A stretch of 64,000 bases of DNA from MPNO01 sp965200535. GTDB lineage: Bacteria; Pseudomonadota; Alphaproteobacteria; MPNO01. The notes under the pieces are model-generated. The model did no database searches and had not been told where the DNA came from. It was given only the letters and a program-made list of their open reading frames with translations. Location of the stretch: contig CBDAUF010000002.1 of the NCBI GenBank assembly GCA_965200535.1, positions 620,001 to 684,000 on the forward strand, given 5' to 3'. Each line of letters begins with the position of its first letter. The first letter of the stretch is position 1. A program made the position numbers and the translations under genes. Below, one piece after another: positions 15,460 through 25,748 of the stretch.

Positions 15460-15532
15460 CGTCTCGCCCCGTTGGTTGCCGCCGGCCGCCGGTCTGCCGC
15501 GTCGCGGCCTGCCGGCGGGTGCCGGGGCGACC

Positions 15533-16396
15533 CTAGATCCCCGGCAGGGCGAGTTCCAGCATTGCACGGCCGACCGGAGACGTCTCGCGCGCCATCTCGC
15601 CGATCAGCGAGAAATGGTTGTGCCCGGCGGCGGGGATGACGGTGACCGGGCAGCCCGCCGCCTCGAGCGCCGCCGCATAGTCTTCCGACTGGCGCCTGAA
15701 TTCCTCCGACTCGTCCGCCCCCCAGGCGACCACGACCGGCAGCGGCCGCGCCGGCGGGTGGCGGATCGGCGAGTTGCGGGCGATCGCATCGTCGTCGAGC
15801 GCGAGGTTGTCCTGGTGGCTGGTGAGCCGCATCGGTGCGAGATCGAACAGCCCGCTCATCGCGCAGGCGCCCTTGACGATGTCTTCCGGTACGCCGCAGG
15901 CGGCATGCCAGCCGGGCGCGAGCGCCATCCCGGTGAGATGGCCGCCCGCCGAACTTCCGGAGACGTAGATCCGGTCCGGATCCGCACCATGAGCCGGCGC
16001 GTTCCGGTAAAGCCAGGCGAGCGCATGACGGATGTCGGCGACGATGTCATCCATGGTGCAGCCCGGGCTCAGGCGGTAATTGACCGGCGCCCAGGCGATC
16101 CCGGCGCGGTTGTAGACCGGAGCCGGGAAGCGGCGGTTCGCCTTGTCGCCGCCCTTCCAGTAGCCGCCGTGGATATAGACCATGAGCGGGGAGGGACCGC
16201 CGCCCGCCGCCGGGAACAGGTCGAGCCGTTGCAGCGCGTCGGATCCGTAGGCGAGGTCGCGACGCCCGCGCCCCCCGGCGTCCGCGCGTTCGGAGGCCTC
16301 GCGGTAGCCCTCCTGAATCCCGTCCACGTCGACGCCGACGGTGACGTCGTATTGCCTTTCGAGCTCTTCGGCGCTGTAGTGTGGATGGGCGGCCAT
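15533..16396 (-). CDS. Alpha/beta hydrolase (esterase/arylformamidase-like)
   Basis: This 287-residue hydrolase has the HGGYW oxyanion motif (in VYIHGGYWKGGDK) and the nucleophile GSSAGG near residue 145, which together are typical of kynurenine formamidase-like and HSL-type esterases. The acid and base are probably in VVAWGADESEEF and AAGHNHFSLI. The N-terminus HYSAEELERQYDV matches alpha/beta hydrolases of this subgroup. It lies 73 bp upstream of the UbiD gene on the same strand, suggesting a shared operon. No tryptophan-degradation genes are nearby, so a general ester or amide hydrolase is as likely as arylformamidase. Confidence 0.85.
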   Translation of the reverse strand: MAAHPHYSAEELERQYDVTVGVDVDGIQEGYREASERADAGGRGRRDLAYGSDALQRLDLFPAAGGGPSPLMVYIHGGYWKGGDKANRRFPAPVYNRAGIAWAPVNYRLSPGCTMDDIVADIRHALAWLYRNAPAHGADPDRIYVSGSSAGGHLTGMALAPGWHAACGVPEDIVKGACAMSGLFDLAPMRLTSHQDNLALDDDAIARNSPIRHPPARPLPVVVAWGADESEEFRRQSEDYAAALEAAGCPVTVIPAAGHNHFSLIGEMARETSPVGRAMLELALPGI

Positions 16397-16434
16397 CGGG
16401 CGCCATCCTATCCCGGGCAGAGGAGAATGGCCAC

Positions 16435-17025
16435 GTGTGTGCTGGTTTCGTCTACCGGCCCCATGTCGAGACGGCGGAGGGCGTGTTCACGCCGGATATC
16501 GTGCTCGACCGTCTCGTCGTCGCGGCCGGCGGCGGGGAGGAGCGTTTCCGGGTGTCGGTCGATCGGCTGACCTGCGACGACGCGATCGAGGTCCTGGGCG
16601 GCGAAACTGTCGGCCAGGGGGCGGTTGCCTTGATCGCCTCCGGCGCGGGGGCGCTGATCGGCATCGGCTCCGACCATATCGACCGGACCCTCGCCGATAC
16701 CGACCCGGCGCGCGCCCGCCAACTCTGCGCCAAGCCGCTTGCGCGCGGCGCCTGGCGCTTCGCCGAGGTTGTCGGCCATCTGGACGCCCTGGTGCTGACG
16801 ACCGCGGCGGATGCGGACGGCGGCCGGTCGGAAAGGACCGGGGTCGCGGTATCCTCCATCGCCGGTCTGCCGGACGATGGGGCGGTCCCGCCGGCGACCG
16901 CGCTCCTTGCCCACCCCGGCGCGGCCGCGTCCGTACCGCCCGGCGCCTCGAGCGTCACCATCGTGCTCGAGGATCGCCGCCTCTCGCGCCGTCTCACCCA
17001 CCGTTACGCGGTGCGTGTGCTCTGA
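16435..17025 (+). CDS. DUF2848 family protein (putative)
   Basis: This 196-residue protein carries a stretch typical of DUF2848: IGIGSDHIDRTLADTDPARA then QLCAKPLARGAWRFAEVVGH. The family has a fumarylacetoacetase-like C-terminal fold and no established reaction. The frame is open from a GTG at 16381, inside the divergent gene, but GAGGAG lies nine bases before the GTG at 16435, so I start there. The protein seems slightly shorter than usual family members. The function of this copy is unknown. Confidence 0.65.
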   Translation: MCAGFVYRPHVETAEGVFTPDIVLDRLVVAAGGGEERFRVSVDRLTCDDAIEVLGGETVGQGAVALIASGAGALIGIGSDHIDRTLADTDPARARQLCAKPLARGAWRFAEVVGHLDALVLTTAADADGGRSERTGVAVSSIAGLPDDGAVPPATALLAHPGAAASVPPGASSVTIVLEDRRLSRRLTHRYAVRVL

Positions 17026-17052
17026 CACCCGCGCCGGTCGGCGGGTTCCCGA

Positions 17053-18681
17053 TCAGGCCTCTTCGGCCGGCGGCAGGGGAGGACGGCCGCGGATCATGTC
17101 GGATGCCTTTTCGGCCATCATCAGCACGCAGGCATTGATGTTGCCGGAAACGAGGTCCGGCATCGCCGCGGCGTCAACCACCCGCAGTCCTTCGGCGCCG
17201 CGGACGCGGAGTTCCGGGTCGACCACCGCAGCCTCGTCCGTCCCCATCCTGCAGGTGCAGGACGGATGGTGGGCGGAAACTGCCGTCTGACGGATCCAGG
17301 CGTCGATCTCGGCATCGGTTTTCACGTCTGGCCCCGGATTCACCTCGGCCTTGTGGTAGCGGCCGAGCGCCGGCTGCGAGAACACCTCGCGCGCCGCCCT
17401 GACCCCGGCCCGCAGGGTGTCGAGATCGGCCCGGCTGGCGAGGAAGTTCTGGCGGATGCGGACCGGCTCCGCCGGGTCGGTCGAACGCAGCGTCACGTCG
17501 CCGGTGCTCTCGGGATGGAGGACGACCGGCCGCATGCCGTACTGGTCGGGCGGGGCCGGCCGGAAACCCGGCATCCACGGGCGCGCCCCGACGGCCGCGC
17601 CGCGGGTGAGGAACTGGATGTCGGGCACGGCGAGGCCGGTCCGCGTCTTGACGAATCCGTGCATGCCGTTGGGCAGCCAGGTCGCCGGTCCGGTGCCGAA
17701 GAGATAGGCGCGCGCCATATTCGCCGTCAGCCGGTCGAGGCGGAGTTCGCGGTGAAAATGGCCGTTGCCGTTGCGCGCGTTCATCACCTGGACCGCGATA
17801 TGGTCCTGCAGGTTGCAGCCGACCCCGGGCAGGTCGATTGCCACCTCGACCCCGGTGTCGCGCAGATGGTCGGCCGGACCGATGCCGGACAGCATCAGGA
17901 GTTGCGGCGAATTGAACACCCCGCCCGCCAGCAGGACCTCGCGCTCCGCGCGGGCGATGTGCTCGCGGCCGCGCCGGAGATAGGCAACGCCGCGCGCTCT
18001 CGACCCGTCGAGCACGACGCGGGTGGCCAGGGCCTCGGTCCGGACGGTGAGGTTGCGGCGGCGCATCGCGGGCCGCAGAAACGCTACCGCCGCGCTGCAG
18101 CGCCGCCCGTCGCGGATCGTCCACTGGCTGCGGCCGAACCCTTCCTGCCGCTCGCCGTTGTAGTCCCGGGTGAAGCCGAAACCGGCCTCCTTGCCGGCCT
18201 CGATCCAGCTGTCGAACAGCGGATCGCGGGATTTCGAACGCACCACGCCGAGCGGGCCGCCGGTGCTGCGGTAGGCATCGCCGCCTTCTTCCCAGTTCTC
18301 GCTGCGCCTGAAATAGGGCAGTACGTCGGCATAGGACCAGCCGCGGCAGCCCTTCTGCGCCCAGCGGTCGTAGTCGCCCCGGTGGCCCCGCACGTAGGCC
18401 ATCACGTTGATCGAGGACGATCCCCCGATCACCTTGCCGCGCAACGCCTCCACGGTGCGCCCGCCGAGGCTTTCCTCGGGCTCTGCGTCGTAGCCCCAGT
18501 CGTGCAGCCGGTCGGCATGCATCTTGCCGATGCCGATCGGAATGCTGATCAGCGGGTCTCTGTCGCGCGGCCCGGCCTCAAGGAGCAGGACCCTGATATC
18601 CGGATCTTCGCTCAGCCTGCCGGCGAGGACGCATCCCGCCGATCCCGCGCCGACCACGATGTAGTCGTAGGTTTCCGCCAT
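17053..18681 (-). CDS. GMC family oxidoreductase (choline dehydrogenase-like)
   Basis: This 542-residue GMC flavoenzyme starts with the FAD dinucleotide-binding motif VVGAGSAGCVLAGRLSE and contains the GMC signatures VIGGSSSINVMAYVRGHRGD and, later, GGVFNSPQLLMLSGIG. The C-terminal catalytic region has AHHPSCTCRMG with the active-site His and the closing NINACVLMMAEKASD. Such enzymes oxidise primary alcohols and pass electrons to a membrane acceptor; betaine synthesis is possible but no betB or betI is nearby. A 14-bp perfect hairpin and a 23-codon ORF with an extreme ribosome-binding site lie in its 5' region, which could make this gene subject to attenuation. Confidence 0.92.
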   Translation of the reverse strand: MAETYDYIVVGAGSAGCVLAGRLSEDPDIRVLLLEAGPRDRDPLISIPIGIGKMHADRLHDWGYDAEPEESLGGRTVEALRGKVIGGSSSINVMAYVRGHRGDYDRWAQKGCRGWSYADVLPYFRRSENWEEGGDAYRSTGGPLGVVRSKSRDPLFDSWIEAGKEAGFGFTRDYNGERQEGFGRSQWTIRDGRRCSAAVAFLRPAMRRRNLTVRTEALATRVVLDGSRARGVAYLRRGREHIARAEREVLLAGGVFNSPQLLMLSGIGPADHLRDTGVEVAIDLPGVGCNLQDHIAVQVMNARNGNGHFHRELRLDRLTANMARAYLFGTGPATWLPNGMHGFVKTRTGLAVPDIQFLTRGAAVGARPWMPGFRPAPPDQYGMRPVVLHPESTGDVTLRSTDPAEPVRIRQNFLASRADLDTLRAGVRAAREVFSQPALGRYHKAEVNPGPDVKTDAEIDAWIRQTAVSAHHPSCTCRMGTDEAAVVDPELRVRGAEGLRVVDAAAMPDLVSGNINACVLMMAEKASDMIRGRPPLPPAEEA

Positions 18682-18733
18682 GCCGCCCGTCCAGTTGTGT
18701 GCGGCCGAGAGTACAGCCCCCGGCGCCGACGAA

Positions 18734-18761
18734 GAAGGGCCGCCCCCGGGGGCGGCCCTTC
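18734..18761. terminator. 14-bp perfect inverted repeat upstream of the GMC gene
   Basis: GAAGGGCCGCCCCC (18734-18747) is followed immediately by its exact reverse complement GGGGGCGGCCCTTC (18748-18761). Read leftward it is followed by TTCTTCG rather than a long U-run, so it is a terminator- or attenuator-like hairpin with modest tract quality. It lies between a micro-ORF and the GMC start codon at 18681. Confidence 0.55.
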
Positions 18762-18801
18762 CATTGTCTAACCGCGGCCGCGTCGTGCCGCGAGCGTCGC
18801 T

Positions 18802-18873
18802 CTAGGCGGCGCCGGACCTCCGAGAGGTGGAGACCCAGGTCACCCGCGTCCGCGGTTGGCGACAATGAGACAC
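18802..18873 (-). CDS. 23-codon micro-ORF with full anti-16S ribosome-binding site
   Basis: From a GTG at 18873 this encodes MSHCRQPRTRVTWVSTSRRS plus GAA and a TAG stop, an Arg-rich, positively charged peptide. The upstream 15 nt (18874-18888) are exactly complementary to the 3' tail of 16S rRNA, giving a 7-nt spacing from AGGAGG to GTG. A promoter candidate lies farther upstream and a perfect hairpin follows the stop by about 40 nt. It could be a leader peptide for the GMC gene, a small regulatory transcript, or a genuine small protein. I do not recognise a characterised family. Confidence 0.55.
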   Translation of the reverse strand: MSHCRQPRTRVTWVSTSRRSGAA

Positions 18874-18888
18874 TGGATCACCTCCTTT
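18874..18888 (-). promoter_or_regulatory. Extended Shine-Dalgarno element, perfect complement of the 16S 3' end
   Basis: On the - strand the sequence is AAAGGAGGTGATCCA; on the + strand it reads TGGATCACCTCCTTT, identical to the terminal bases of bacterial 16S rRNA. Ordinary ribosome-binding sites in this window show only 4-7 matching bases, so the length is exceptional. Confidence 0.85.
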
Positions 18889-18909
18889 CCGTTGTTGAAA
18901 TGGGGCCCC

Positions 18910-18938
18910 GTTATGCCGGGTTTCGGTTCCCGCCACAA
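18910..18938 (-). promoter_or_regulatory. Promoter candidate for the micro-ORF transcript
   Basis: On the - strand TTGTGG (18938-18933) and CATAAC (18915-18910) are separated by 17 nt, fitting a sigma-70-type promoter of moderate match. Initiation would be near 18903, about 15 nt before the extended ribosome-binding site. Confidence 0.45.
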
Positions 18939-19127
18939 GCGCGGATTGATTCGCGCGACGGATTTCGGCTTGCGGTGCGTGTACGGAGGAGCGCCGCCGG
19001 GCGGGGACAACGCGGCGTGGCAACCGCCGGAAGCGGGATAGAATGCCGGTCCGGCCGGGCGTCGATGGTGAAATTCGTGCGTCCGGTTCCCATCTCTGCC
19101 CCGTCGGTGTCGTGGTGAAGGGATCCC

Positions 19128-20771
<1,644 letters not shown>

Positions 20772-20772
20772 G

Positions 20773-21522
20773 ATGGGGGACCCCCTGATCCGCGTGGATG
20801 GGCTGACTAGGGAGTACCTGCTGGGCGAAAACACCGTACGCGCCCTGCGCGGCGTTTCGCTCGCCATCGCGCCCGGCGAGTTCGTGGCCATCATGGGTCC
20901 CTCGGGTTCGGGAAAATCCACGATGATGAACCTGCTCGGGTGCCTGGATTCGCCGACCTCGGGGACGTATCTGCTCGACGGGATGGACGTCGCCGGCCTC
21001 GATTCGGACGAACTTGCGGAAATCCGGAACCGCAAGATCGGGTTCGTCTTCCAGAATTTCAATTTGCTGGCGCGGACGTCGGCCCTCGAGAACGTCAAGC
21101 TGCCGTTGCTCTACGGTCCGATGGAGAAGGCCGCCCGCGCCCGATCCGCCCGACAGGTGCTGGGCGAGGTGGGTCTGGCGGACCGGCTCGATCACCACCC
21201 GTCGCAGCTTTCCGGCGGCCAGCAGCAGCGGGTCGCGATCGCCCGCGCGCTGGTCAACCGGCCGGCGCTGATCTTGGCCGACGAGCCGACGGGCGCGCTC
21301 GACACCCGCACCGGGCTCGAGATCATGAGCATTTTCCAGCGCCTGAACCGCGGCGGCATGACGGTCATCGTCGTCACCCACGAGCCTGACGTGGCGCGGT
21401 TCGCGGGCCGCGCGATCCGCTTCCAGGACGGACTCGTGGTCGACGAGGAGGTCATCGACGAGCCCGCGGACGCCGAGGCCCTCCTGCGGACCGTACGCCC
21501 GCCGGGCGGGGGTGCCGAATGA
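20773..21522 (+). CDS. MacB-type ABC exporter ATP-binding subunit
   Basis: This 249-residue ABC ATPase has Walker A GPSGSGKST, Q-loop VFQNFNLLART, signature LSGGQQQRVAIARAL, Walker B LILADEPTGALD and the switch His in VVTHEPD. It belongs to the LolD/MacB class that drives mechanotransmission rather than substrate translocation through the membrane. The start ATG follows the adaptor stop by one base; the stop overlaps the permease start. In E. coli MacB the ATPase and permease are fused; here they are two genes. Probable roles are export of a peptide, lipid or siderophore. Confidence 0.92.
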   Translation: MGDPLIRVDGLTREYLLGENTVRALRGVSLAIAPGEFVAIMGPSGSGKSTMMNLLGCLDSPTSGTYLLDGMDVAGLDSDELAEIRNRKIGFVFQNFNLLARTSALENVKLPLLYGPMEKAARARSARQVLGEVGLADRLDHHPSQLSGGQQQRVAIARALVNRPALILADEPTGALDTRTGLEIMSIFQRLNRGGMTVIVVTHEPDVARFAGRAIRFQDGLVVDEEVIDEPADAEALLRTVRPPGGGAE

Positions 21523-22754
21523 CCTACGCCGACTCCGTCGCCGCCGCCTTGCTGGCGATCCGCGTCAACGCCATGCGAAGCGTGCTGACAGCGCTCGGGA
21601 TCATCATCGGGGTGGGCGCGGTGATCGTCATGGTTGCGGTCGGCGCGGGCGCCCAGAAACGGGTCGACGACGTGATCAAAACCCTCGGCTCGAACCTCGC
21701 GATCGTGCTGCCCGGGACCACCACGTCCTCTGGCGCGCGGGGCGCCCGGGGTTCGCGGCGGACAATCACCGAGGACGACGCCATCGCCATCCAGACCGAA
21801 ATCCCGACCGTTGCCGTCACGGCGCCGACGGTTCGGGGCGCCGGTCAGGTCGTCTTCGGCAACCGCAACTGGTCCACCGTGATCTACGGCGTCACCCCCG
21901 AATATCGGCAGGCGCGCGACTGGGAAATCGACAGGGGGCGCTGGTTCAACCATGACGAGGTGCGGGCGGCGGCCAAGGTCGCGCTGATCGGCGAGACGCT
22001 GGTGGAAAACCTGTTCGAACCCGGCGAAAATCCCGTGGGGCAAATCATCCGCGTCAAGCGCGTGCCGTTCACGGTTGTCGGCACCCTGGTGGCGAAAGGC
22101 GAGACGCCGCGCGGCAACGACATGGACGACACGGTCTTCGTGCCGTTGTCGACGGCGAAGAAGCGTCTGGTCGGCGGCCGGCGCATCTCCGGCCGGCTGG
22201 TCGATGTCGTGTACGTCAAGTCCAGGTCGGCCGAGGAGGTCGACGGCACGATCCGCGAGATGACCAGCCTGTTGCGTCAGCGCCATCGCATCCGGCCCGG
22301 GCACCCCGACGATTTCTACGTCCGGAACCTGTCCTCGATACTCGAGGCCCGCGCCGATTCGTCGCGCATCATGACGATACTTCTCGCCGCCGTGGCGTCG
22401 GTCTCGCTCGTCGTCGGCGGGATCGGGATCATGAACATCATGCTGGTTTCGGTGACCGAACGGACGCGCGAAATCGGCTTGCGCATGGCCCTCGGCGCGC
22501 GCCGCAAGGACATCCTGCTGCAGTTCCTGATCGAGGCGGTCACGCTGTCCCTGATCGGCGGGGCGGTCGGGGTGGCGCTGGGCGTGGCCGGCGCGGTGGG
22601 CGTCGCGTCGCTGGGCGAGTGGCCCGCCATCGTGCAGCCGGGCTCCATCGTCCTGGCGTTCGGCTTCGCGGCCGCGGTCGGCATATTTTTCGGCTTCTAC
22701 CCGGCGCGCAAGGCGGCGCGGCTCGATCCCATCGAGGCCCTCCGATACGAGTGA
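21519..22754 (+). CDS. MacB/FtsX-type ABC permease
   Basis: This 411-residue inner-membrane protein has an N-terminal helix (residues ~20-42, GIIIGVGAVIVMVAVGAG), a large periplasmic MacB-PCD domain (~45-285) and three C-terminal helices of the FtsX domain starting SLVVGGIGIMNIMLVSVTER. The sequence TREIGLRMALGARRKDIL is a hallmark of the family. It overlaps the ATPase gene by 4 nt and completes a three-gene macA-macB-like tripartite system. No TolC-like outer-membrane gene is next to it. Confidence 0.92.
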   Translation: MTYADSVAAALLAIRVNAMRSVLTALGIIIGVGAVIVMVAVGAGAQKRVDDVIKTLGSNLAIVLPGTTTSSGARGARGSRRTITEDDAIAIQTEIPTVAVTAPTVRGAGQVVFGNRNWSTVIYGVTPEYRQARDWEIDRGRWFNHDEVRAAAKVALIGETLVENLFEPGENPVGQIIRVKRVPFTVVGTLVAKGETPRGNDMDDTVFVPLSTAKKRLVGGRRISGRLVDVVYVKSRSAEEVDGTIREMTSLLRQRHRIRPGHPDDFYVRNLSSILEARADSSRIMTILLAAVASVSLVVGGIGIMNIMLVSVTERTREIGLRMALGARRKDILLQFLIEAVTLSLIGGAVGVALGVAGAVGVASLGEWPAIVQPGSIVLAFGFAAAVGIFFGFYPARKAARLDPIEALRYE

Positions 22755-22856
22755 CCGGGCGCCCGCGCGGCGCCCGCCGTCCACCCCGGCTTGCAAGGCG
22801 TGGGGCGAAGGGGAAATATCCGCGGCGGGACAGGACCGGGCAGAGGAGAGGCGCCG

Positions 22857-23390
22857 ATGGTTGCAGCGGTGCGCCGCGTGGTCACAGGCCACGACAGCGA
22901 TGGCAGGGCGGTGGTCATTCTGGACGGCGACGCCCCCAACGTGCGCGAACGCGAGCACGGGACCGGTTCGACCCAGCTCTGGCGCACCTTCTCGACCCCG
23001 GCCGATAATTCCGGATCTGCGGACGCCGTCGTCGGGGACGTTCCTCTCAAGCCGCCGGCGGGCGGGTCGGTCTTCCGCATCGTCGAGTTCGCGCCCGAAT
23101 CGGCGATCGAACGGCGGGACGGCGCCGGCACCCTGGCAAGCGCTCTCGGCGCGCACGAACCGGAGGGTGCGGCGCTCCGCCATCCCGGGTCGCACCGCAC
23201 CGACAGCGTCGACTACGCGATCATGATTTCCGGCGAGATCGATCTCTGGCTCGACGACGAGCAGGACGATGTCCACCTCAGGGCGGGCGATGCGGTGATC
23301 CAGCGCGGCACCAACCATGCCTGGGTCAACAACGGCACCGAGCCCTGCCGGATCGCCTTCGTCCTGATCGACGCGAACCCCGCGGTCTGA
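22857..23390 (+). CDS. Cupin domain protein
   Basis: This 177-residue protein has one cupin beta-barrel in its C-terminal half: HRTDSVDYAIMISGEIDLWL gives motif 1 with a His, and AGDAVIQRGTNHAWVNNGTE gives motif 2. The N-terminal segment VVTGHDSDGRAVVILDGDAP is common in a group of uncharacterised cupins. GAGGAGAG six bases upstream supports ATG 22857. It may be a metal-dependent isomerase or dioxygenase, or a ligand-binding protein. It is 102 bp downstream of the permease gene and may belong to a separate transcript. Confidence 0.88.
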   Translation: MVAAVRRVVTGHDSDGRAVVILDGDAPNVREREHGTGSTQLWRTFSTPADNSGSADAVVGDVPLKPPAGGSVFRIVEFAPESAIERRDGAGTLASALGAHEPEGAALRHPGSHRTDSVDYAIMISGEIDLWLDDEQDDVHLRAGDAVIQRGTNHAWVNNGTEPCRIAFVLIDANPAV

Positions 23391-23407
23391 GTTCGATCCG
23401 GGGCCGG

Positions 23408-24421
23408 CTATTCCGCGGCGTCGACGAAACGGGGCATCACCTCGCCGGCGAAGAGGTCCAGCGAGCGCACGGATTCCTCATAGGATAGATCGCCGTAAGC
23501 CATGCGGGAGACGAAATAGGTGCAGCCGCTCTCCTCCCGCTGCGCGGCGATCTCCGCGCACACCGTCTCGGGCGAGCCCACCACGACGACCCCGAGGCGC
23601 CGCGCCTCGTCGAAAGTGTCCGGATAGCGGATCGGGTCGGCGCCGAAGGTCCGCCACAGTCTGGCGAAGCTCGCATACCATGAATCGAAGGCAGGTCGGC
23701 CGCGCGCCTCCGCCTCGCGGTCGGTTTCCGCGACGTAGGTCTGGCGCGTGATGCCCATCAGCGGCAGCGGCGTTGCGCCGTGAACCTCGGCCCAGGTCTC
23801 CCGGAAGATATCGATCAGCGGCGCGGCTGCCTTCGCCGGGGCGTTGATGACGATGTTCGCCTTCACCCGCGCCGACCATTCGGCGGAGCCGGGCGAACCG
23901 GGGCCGTACCAGAGCGGCGGGTGCGGCTTCTGCAGCGGGCGCAGTTCCATCGGGAAGCCGGTGTAGCGGAACCGCTTGCCCGCATGGTCGAGGGTTTCAC
24001 CGCCGAGCGCGGCGAGGATTACCGCGAGCGCCTCCTCATAGATCTCGCGCACGTCCGGATGGGCAATGCCGAAATGGCCGAGTTCGAGGAAGGAGATGCC
24101 GCGGCCGACGCCGAGCTGGAAACGCCCGCGTCCGAGATGGTCGAGCATACAGATTTCCTCTGCCAGCCGGACGGGATCGTAGAGCGGCAGAATGTAGACC
24201 AGCGGCCCGAACAGCATGCGTTGCGTCCGCTGGGCGACGGCGGCGAGGAAAATGCCCGGCGCGGGGGCCATGCCGAGCGGCGTCGCATGATGCTCGGCGA
24301 CATGGTAGCAGTGGATACCGGCGGCCTCGTACCGCTCCACCAGCCGGAGCCGATCCTCGTACAGATCGGAGAGCGGGACCTCCCGGCCGCGGTCGACGTG
24401 GTCGAAGATGCCGAACTTCAT
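23408..24421 (-). CDS. Luciferase-like flavin-dependent monooxygenase (LLM class)
   Basis: This 337-residue TIM-barrel protein belongs to the bacterial luciferase-like family, which uses reduced FMN from a separate reductase. Diagnostic segments are FGIFDHVDRG at the start, EHHATPLGMAPAPGIFLAAV, and GRGRFQLGVGRGISFLELGH. The late GSPETVCAEIAAQREESGC is the usual mass-to-phosphate region. The ATG at 24421 is the only start that preserves the first beta-strand. The substrate is unknown; it faces the cupin gene. Confidence 0.9.
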   Translation of the reverse strand: MKFGIFDHVDRGREVPLSDLYEDRLRLVERYEAAGIHCYHVAEHHATPLGMAPAPGIFLAAVAQRTQRMLFGPLVYILPLYDPVRLAEEICMLDHLGRGRFQLGVGRGISFLELGHFGIAHPDVREIYEEALAVILAALGGETLDHAGKRFRYTGFPMELRPLQKPHPPLWYGPGSPGSAEWSARVKANIVINAPAKAAAPLIDIFRETWAEVHGATPLPLMGITRQTYVAETDREAEARGRPAFDSWYASFARLWRTFGADPIRYPDTFDEARRLGVVVVGSPETVCAEIAAQREESGCTYFVSRMAYGDLSYEESVRSLDLFAGEVMPRFVDAAE

Positions 24422-24506
24422 GGGCGCACCGGGTCTCGCATGCGCCCCGTGCGCCCGAACGACCGCGCCGTCAGCCGGTCGCGTCTCCGCTTCGCCATGC
24501 GCCGCG

Positions 24507-25532
24507 CTAATTCTTGGGCTTGATCTTCACCATCTCGCGGAACTTGGCGAGAATGGATTCGGGGGTCGCCATCGCGGTCGCGATCACCTGCTGGATCTTC
24601 TCCGCCCCGAGCGGGTTGACCACCATTCCGCGCTTCTTCGCCTCGGCGCGGAAGGCCGGGTCGTTCACCGCCGCCTGGAAAGACTTGCGAAGCGCCGCCA
24701 CCCGGTCGGCGGGCGTACCCTTGGGTGCGAAGAAGCCGTGCCCGACATAGGCCGGCGCTTCCATGAAGTCGACCATCCGGCGTTGTTCGTCGGTGGTCAC
24801 GAGATCGCGCATGTTGGGAACGCCCTCGAGCTCCGCCAGGCTCGGGCCGACCTGAACCAGCTGGATAATCTTCTTGTCGCGGATCCAGTCCGCCTTCGTG
24901 ACGACATAGGAATTGTAGAAGCTGCCGCGGCCGTGGACCTCGCCGTTCTCCATCGCCTTGTTCATGGGGCCGGCGCCGCGATAGCCCGGCACAACCTTGA
25001 ACCGGGTGCCCGCGACCGCGTTCATGAAGGCTGGAATAAGGTATGCGGACGACAGCTTGCTCGAGGTCGCCATGATGACCTCGAACTTCTTCGCTTCCTC
25101 GATCGACTTTGCCGGCGCCGTGTGCCAGACGGTCGAGACCTCGGTCATCGGGGTGATCGAACCCAGCCAGTGAAACTCCGCCGGGTTGAACTTGACCTTC
25201 CTCAGCAGCGGCGCGTTTACCGCGATCGGAAGCGCCGCGCCGAGTTCCGTCCCGTCCTGTTTTGCCGCGTTAGCCATGTAGCTCATCATCTTGGCGCCGC
25301 CCGCGCCGGCCTTGGCCTCGACGATGATCGTCGGATTGCCGGGGATGTGCTTCGCCCAGGTCTTGCCGAGCACCCGGGCGGCGGTCGAGAAGCCGCCGCC
25401 GGCGCTGCCGCCCGAGATCAGCTTCACCGTCTTGCCCTTGAAGAAATCGGCCACTGGATCGGCGGCGCCCGATACCGGGGCGGCAATGGCGGCAACCGCC
25501 GCGAAGCCGCCGGCGAAAAGCGTTCTGATCAT
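24507..25532 (-). CDS. TctC/Bug-type tripartite tricarboxylate transporter substrate-binding protein
   Basis: This 341-residue protein starts with a signal peptide (residues ~1-22, MIRTLFAGGFAAVAAIAAPV) and continues with the Bug-family opening VADFFKGKTVKLISGGSAGG. It captures small carboxylates or other metabolites in the periplasm for TctAB-type secondary transport. No TctA or TctB is adjacent, so it is an orphan receptor, a common arrangement in bacteria with expanded Bug families. The ATG at 25532 is chosen because it begins the signal peptide; the long upstream frame lies in the divergent promoter region. Confidence 0.88.
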   Translation of the reverse strand: MIRTLFAGGFAAVAAIAAPVSGAADPVADFFKGKTVKLISGGSAGGGFSTAARVLGKTWAKHIPGNPTIIVEAKAGAGGAKMMSYMANAAKQDGTELGAALPIAVNAPLLRKVKFNPAEFHWLGSITPMTEVSTVWHTAPAKSIEEAKKFEVIMATSSKLSSAYLIPAFMNAVAGTRFKVVPGYRGAGPMNKAMENGEVHGRGSFYNSYVVTKADWIRDKKIIQLVQVGPSLAELEGVPNMRDLVTTDEQRRMVDFMEAPAYVGHGFFAPKGTPADRVAALRKSFQAAVNDPAFRAEAKKRGMVVNPLGAEKIQQVIATAMATPESILAKFREMVKIKPKN

Positions 25533-25748
25533 GCGTTCGCTCCAGGCTCGGTTGCCGCGGGATTTAATTCCCCGGCGAATCGGGCGCAGCCTGACTCGTT
25601 TGCCGATCGTTGACAACCGGAGCGCCGTCCAGTCCCCCGGGGATGGCAGACAGGCCGGGTTTCTCCCTGCTCTCCCTTCCCGGGTTGACGGCGGCGGGGC
25701 GCCTCGCGTATCGCCAAGCCCGGTCGGCCAACCGCCGGAGGGCGGCGC

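Noticed and set aside
18874..18888. Possible fragment of a 16S rRNA gene
   Set aside because: Only 15 nt match and upstream 16S sequence is absent; on the opposite strand the same bases are a correctly spaced ribosome-binding site before an ORF.
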